Shown: positions 61,364 to 64,000 of the stretch, in pieces
How the letters are laid out: every line of letters begins with the position of its first letter
How positions within the stretch are numbered: position 1 is the first letter of the stretch
From: Massilia norwichensis
Lineage (GTDB): Bacteria; Pseudomonadota; Gammaproteobacteria; Burkholderiales; Burkholderiaceae_D
Assembly (NCBI RefSeq): GCF_024753245.1
Contig: NZ_JANUGX010000004.1
Location: forward strand, 209,006 to 273,005
Direction: 5' to 3'
DNA: 64,000 nt
Position numbers and translations under genes: made by a program
Notes under the pieces: generated by a model
What the model was told of the DNA's origin: nothing
The model's database searches: none
The model's input: the letters and a program-made list of their open reading frames with translations, nothing else

Positions 61364-62611
61364 GTGTTGTTCGACCAGATGAAGTTATCCGCCTGGACCA
61401 CAGGCATCCGCAACAAGTACAACCTGCCGCTGCGCGTCGAGCTGTGGAACGGCGAGCAGGTCGATCTCTCCTCCGAACAGCCGCGCGTGAAGATCCGCGT
61501 GCCGGGCCCCGGCAGCCTGCGCTACCTGCTGTCGCCGACCCTCGGCAACCTGGGCGAAGCCTATGTCGAAGGCGCGCTCGAGATCGAGGGCAGCGCGGCC
61601 GACATGATCCAGATCGGTAACTCCCTGGCCGAATCGACCGGCAAGCCGCCGCGCAGCAGCCGGGTGGCCAGCGCGCTGCGCCTGGTGTCGCCGCACACCC
61701 GCGAAAAGGACGCCGAGGCGATCCGCTACCACTACGACGTCTCGAACGAGTTCTACAGCGAATTCCTCGATCCGGCCATGGTGTATTCCTGCGCCTACTT
61801 CGAGAACGGCGACGAAGACCTGGCCACCGCGCAGACCAAGAAGATCGACCACATCCTGACCAAGATCGGCGTGCAGCCGGGCCACACCCTGCTCGACATC
61901 GGCTGCGGCTGGGGTGCGCTGGTGCTGCGCGCGGCGCAGAAGTTCGGCGCCCGCTGCGTCGGCGTCACGCTGTCGCAGAACCAGTTCGACCTGGCGCGCG
62001 AACGGGTCGCGCAGGCCGGGCTGCAGGACCGCATCGAGATCCGCCTGCAGGATTACCGCGACGTGCGCGGCGAATTCGACCGGATCACCAGCGTCGGCAT
62101 GTTCGAGCACGTCGGCGTCCAGCACCTGGCCGAGTACTTCGGCCGCATCGACCGGCTGCTGGCGCCGGGCGGCGTGGTCATGAACCACGGCATCACGACC
62201 ACCGACGTCGAACATCGCGCCAGCCCCTACGGCACCGGCGAGTTCATCGACCGCTACGTGTTCCCGCATGGCGAGCTGGGCCACCTCTCGACCGTGATCC
62301 GCACCATGCAGGAAGGCGGGCTCGAAGTGCGCGACGTGGAAAACCTGCGCCGCCACTACGCGCGCACCTGCGCACTCTGGACCGAGAATTTCGAGCGCAA
62401 CGCCGCGCGCATTCGCGCCCTGGCCGATCCCAAGACCTTCCGCATCTGGCACGTCTACCTGGCCGGCTGCGCCTATGCCTTCGCGCATGACTGGATCAGC
62501 CTGTACCAGATCGTGTGCGGGAAGGCGGGGCAGGATCCGGCGCAGATGCCGTGGTCGCGGCGTTACATGTACGAGCCGGGTGTTGCTGCAGATACCTTAG
62601 TGAGGCATTAA
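61364..62611 (+). CDS. cfa: Cyclopropane-fatty-acyl-phospholipid synthase
   Basis: The 415-residue SAM-dependent enzyme adds a methylene to unsaturated phospholipid chains. It shows the CFA motifs YHYDVSNEFY (122-131), YSCAYF (141-146), SAM motif I LLDIGCGWG (176-184), SVGMFEHVGV and HYARTCALW. It starts with GTG, supported by GGAGG 7 bases upstream. The N-terminal domain is complete. The gene is alone between the pdxH fusion and msrA. It probably acts in stationary phase or under acid stress, by family analogy. Confidence 0.93.
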   Translation: MLFDQMKLSAWTTGIRNKYNLPLRVELWNGEQVDLSSEQPRVKIRVPGPGSLRYLLSPTLGNLGEAYVEGALEIEGSAADMIQIGNSLAESTGKPPRSSRVASALRLVSPHTREKDAEAIRYHYDVSNEFYSEFLDPAMVYSCAYFENGDEDLATAQTKKIDHILTKIGVQPGHTLLDIGCGWGALVLRAAQKFGARCVGVTLSQNQFDLARERVAQAGLQDRIEIRLQDYRDVRGEFDRITSVGMFEHVGVQHLAEYFGRIDRLLAPGGVVMNHGITTTDVEHRASPYGTGEFIDRYVFPHGELGHLSTVIRTMQEGGLEVRDVENLRRHYARTCALWTENFERNAARIRALADPKTFRIWHVYLAGCAYAFAHDWISLYQIVCGKAGQDPAQMPWSRRYMYEPGVAADTLVRH

Positions 62612-62656
62612 GGTTCGCGGGCACGGGGTACCTACGCCGGCCGCGCCCGCCCCAGG

Positions 62657-63196
62657 TTATTTCATGCGGTCTGCAAACGTCTTGCGGAACTTCGCCACCT
62701 TGGGCGCCACCACGAAAGCGCAGTAACCCTGCAGCGGGTGCTGCGCGAAGTAATTCTGGTGGTAATCCTCGGCCTTGTACCAGGTTTCTTCCGGCACGAT
62801 CTGGGTGACGATGGGACCGTCCCACACCGCCGCCATCTCCGCCATCACCTTGCGCGCCGTCGCTTCCTGCTCGGGCGAGGTGGTGAAGATGACCGAGCGG
62901 TATTGCGTACCGACGTCGTTGCCCTGGCGGTTCAGGGTGGTCGGGTCGTGGATGGTGAAGAAGATTTCCAGGATGTCGCGGTAGCTGATCACAGTCGGAT
63001 CGAACTCGAGACGCACCACTTCCGCGTGTCCGGTCGTGCCCGCGCACACTTGTTCGTAGGTCGGGTTGGCAGCGGTGCCGCCCATGTAGCCGGATTCGAC
63101 GCGGGTCACGCCGCGCACTTCCAGATACACAGCCTCGGTGCACCAGAAACAGCCGCCGCCCAGGATTGCCACTTCGGTTGCCGGTTGCTGACTCAT
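62657..63196 (-). CDS. msrA: Peptide methionine-S-sulfoxide reductase
   Basis: The 179-residue enzyme reduces methionine S-sulfoxide in proteins. It has the catalytic GCFWCTEA motif (Cys16), GYMGG and HAEVV, and the TYRSVIF-type region (QYRSVIFTTSPEQ). Length fits MsrA. AAGGACAAGG precedes the ATG. It is convergent with cfa. The recycling Cys typical of some MsrA C-termini is limited to one at GYCAFV. Confidence 0.95.
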   Translation of the reverse strand: MSQQPATEVAILGGGCFWCTEAVYLEVRGVTRVESGYMGGTAANPTYEQVCAGTTGHAEVVRLEFDPTVISYRDILEIFFTIHDPTTLNRQGNDVGTQYRSVIFTTSPEQEATARKVMAEMAAVWDGPIVTQIVPEETWYKAEDYHQNYFAQHPLQGYCAFVVAPKVAKFRKTFADRMK

Positions 63197-63315
63197 ACCT
63201 TGTCCTTGGCAGATAAGTTGTCCATGGCTTCACTCTAACCGAAAGCATACGCCCGTGCATTTCCCCACTGAAGCGAGGCCGGGGGAGCCGGGCTGTTGGT
63301 GGCATAATGGCGACG

Positions 63316-63828
63316 ATGAACACCAGCTCTCCCCGCTCCTCCGAGCGCGGTTTCGATTCCGCGCATTTCCGCCAGGCCCTGTCTCAGTTTGCGACGGGCG
63401 TTACCGTCATCACCACCCGCCTGGCCGACGGCACTTTCCGCGGGTTGACCGCCAGCTCCTTCAATTCCGTTTCGCTGGAACCGCCGCTGGTGCTGTGGAG
63501 CCTGTCCGACAAGGCCAACAGCCTGCCCATCTTCAGCGGCAACTCGCATTACGTGATCAACGTGCTGTCCGCCGGCCAGGAAGAACTGGCGCGCCTGTTC
63601 TCCCGCCGCGGCCTCGATCCCTTCGCCAGCACCGACTACGAACTCTCGCGCACCGGCCAGCCCATCCTGAAAGGCGTGACCGCCTGGTTCGAATGCCACA
63701 ACCGCAGCCGCTACCCGGAAGGCGACCACGTGATCTTCGTCGGCGAAGTCGAAGAATGCGCGGTACACCCGCAGCCGGCGCTGATCTTCCACGGCGGCCA
63801 GTTCGGCTCTACAGGGAAATCCCAGTGA
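63316..63828 (+). CDS. Flavin reductase domain (HpaC-like) FMN-binding oxidoreductase
   Basis: The 170-residue protein has the flavin reductase pattern ALSQFATGVTVITT and GLTASSFNSVSLEPPLVLWS. It reduces free flavin with NAD(P)H to supply monooxygenases, or acts as a split-barrel oxidoreductase. CATAAT at 63303-63308 lies 7 bases before the ATG at 63316 and no ribosome binding site is present, so a leaderless start is likely. An ATG at 63307 would lie inside that hexamer. Confidence 0.85.
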   Translation: MNTSSPRSSERGFDSAHFRQALSQFATGVTVITTRLADGTFRGLTASSFNSVSLEPPLVLWSLSDKANSLPIFSGNSHYVINVLSAGQEELARLFSRRGLDPFASTDYELSRTGQPILKGVTAWFECHNRSRYPEGDHVIFVGEVEECAVHPQPALIFHGGQFGSTGKSQ

Positions 63829-63881
63829 CGAAAGTGAAAATAACTGTCGCCATTTGAAAAGCCGCCAAGGAACAGCATTTC

Positions 63882-63887
63882 TATAAT
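63882..63887 (+). promoter_or_regulatory. Candidate -10 hexamer upstream of the last gene
   Basis: A consensus TATAAT lies about 66 bases before the ATG at 63953. The best upstream hexamer (TTGAAA at 63854-63859) is too far away at 22 bp, so only the -10 is supported. Confidence 0.4.
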
Positions 63888-63952
63888 GCCTAAACTCGGA
63901 CGGCCCAGACCGTCCACGCCCAACAAGATCCTTCGAGACAGGAGCCCCGTGC

Positions 63953-64000
63953 ATGAGCCGTTCCGATTCGCCCCGCAAAGCCCAATTCCACTGGGATGAC
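63953..64000 (+). CDS. N-terminal fragment of a probable glutaryl-CoA dehydrogenase (cut by the window edge)
   Basis: Only 16 codons are visible: MSRSDSPRKAQFHWDD. The ending KAQFHWDD matches the start of bacterial glutaryl-CoA dehydrogenases (acyl-CoA dehydrogenase family), which usually continue with a DPLLLDQQL-type sequence. AGGAG lies 10 bases before the ATG. The gene runs off the right edge, so the call is tentative. Confidence 0.5.
   Translation, partial: MSRSDSPRKAQFHWDD

Overview
The window is a GC-rich bacterial chromosome segment, densely coded on both strands. It fits a betaproteobacterium of the Oxalobacteraceae, closest in character to Massilia, Telluria or Duganella. This rests on the combined gene content (a complete histidine utilisation cluster with hutF/hutG, a PEP-CTERM protein, type B L31, an orphan VgrG lipase module, several large sensor kinases) and on recognised protein families. 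No rRNA, CRISPR array or intact insertion sequence was seen, and the genus assignment is inference.

Layout. 1-3.9 kb: a LysR regulator and small housekeeping or transport genes. 3.9-17.4 kb: histidine degradation. The minus-strand operon hutU-hutH-hutG-hutF-hutD-hutI is followed by a fused substrate-binding/permease ABC protein. It is driven from a 75-bp gap in which a TTGTCTATACAA palindrome fills the spacer of a sigma70-type promoter. The likely repressor gene, hutC, lies about 4 kb away. Between them sit a YtcJ-like amidohydrolase, a REP-associated transposase flanked by 27-bp inverted repeats, and ada. 17.5-23.5 kb: trxA, rho, rpmE2, an ArnT-like membrane glycosyltransferase and a PEP-CTERM protein.

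23.7-26.3 kb is the accessory part. A tRNA-Leu(CAA) is followed by a decayed lambda-type phage portal gene, a visibly AT-rich lipoprotein gene, a toxin-like C-terminal fragment, a 22-bp perfect hairpin and a frameshifted small gene. This reads as the worn remnant of an integrated element. 26.2-32.1 kb: a VOC protein, a periplasmic binding protein, and a translationally coupled MHYT hybrid kinase and HD-GYP response regulator. 32.2-36.5 kb: a minus-strand gmd-rmd-glycosyltransferase-glycosyltransferase operon that should make GDP-D-rhamnose and build a D-rhamnose-containing polysaccharide. 36.8-39.1 kb: maeB.

39.3-45.2 kb is a type VI secretion effector island: vgrG, a phospholipase-like effector, a Tli4-like immunity protein and a PAAR protein, without T6SS core genes. 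45.3-51 kb: thiL, then a REC-PAS-GGDEF-EAL-REC protein paired with a CHASE8-type hybrid kinase. 51.2-55.5 kb: pncC, a metallophosphoesterase and a two-domain M16 peptidase. 55.6-57.5 kb: a truncated YetF-like gene and an ArsR/SmtB sensor with a zinc-type CDF exporter. The rest holds cysK, an FKBP, tcdA, a hemerythrin-pyridoxamine phosphate oxidase fusion, a cyclopropane-fatty-acid synthase, msrA, a flavin reductase and the first codons of a probable glutaryl-CoA dehydrogenase gene.

The observations most worth following up are the hemerythrin-PdxH fusion, the VgrG lipase/immunity module, the geometry of the hut promoter, the dispersed palindromic repeats (after rho, at 46.3 and 57.5 kb, and flanking the RAYT gene), and the eroded island beside tRNA-Leu.
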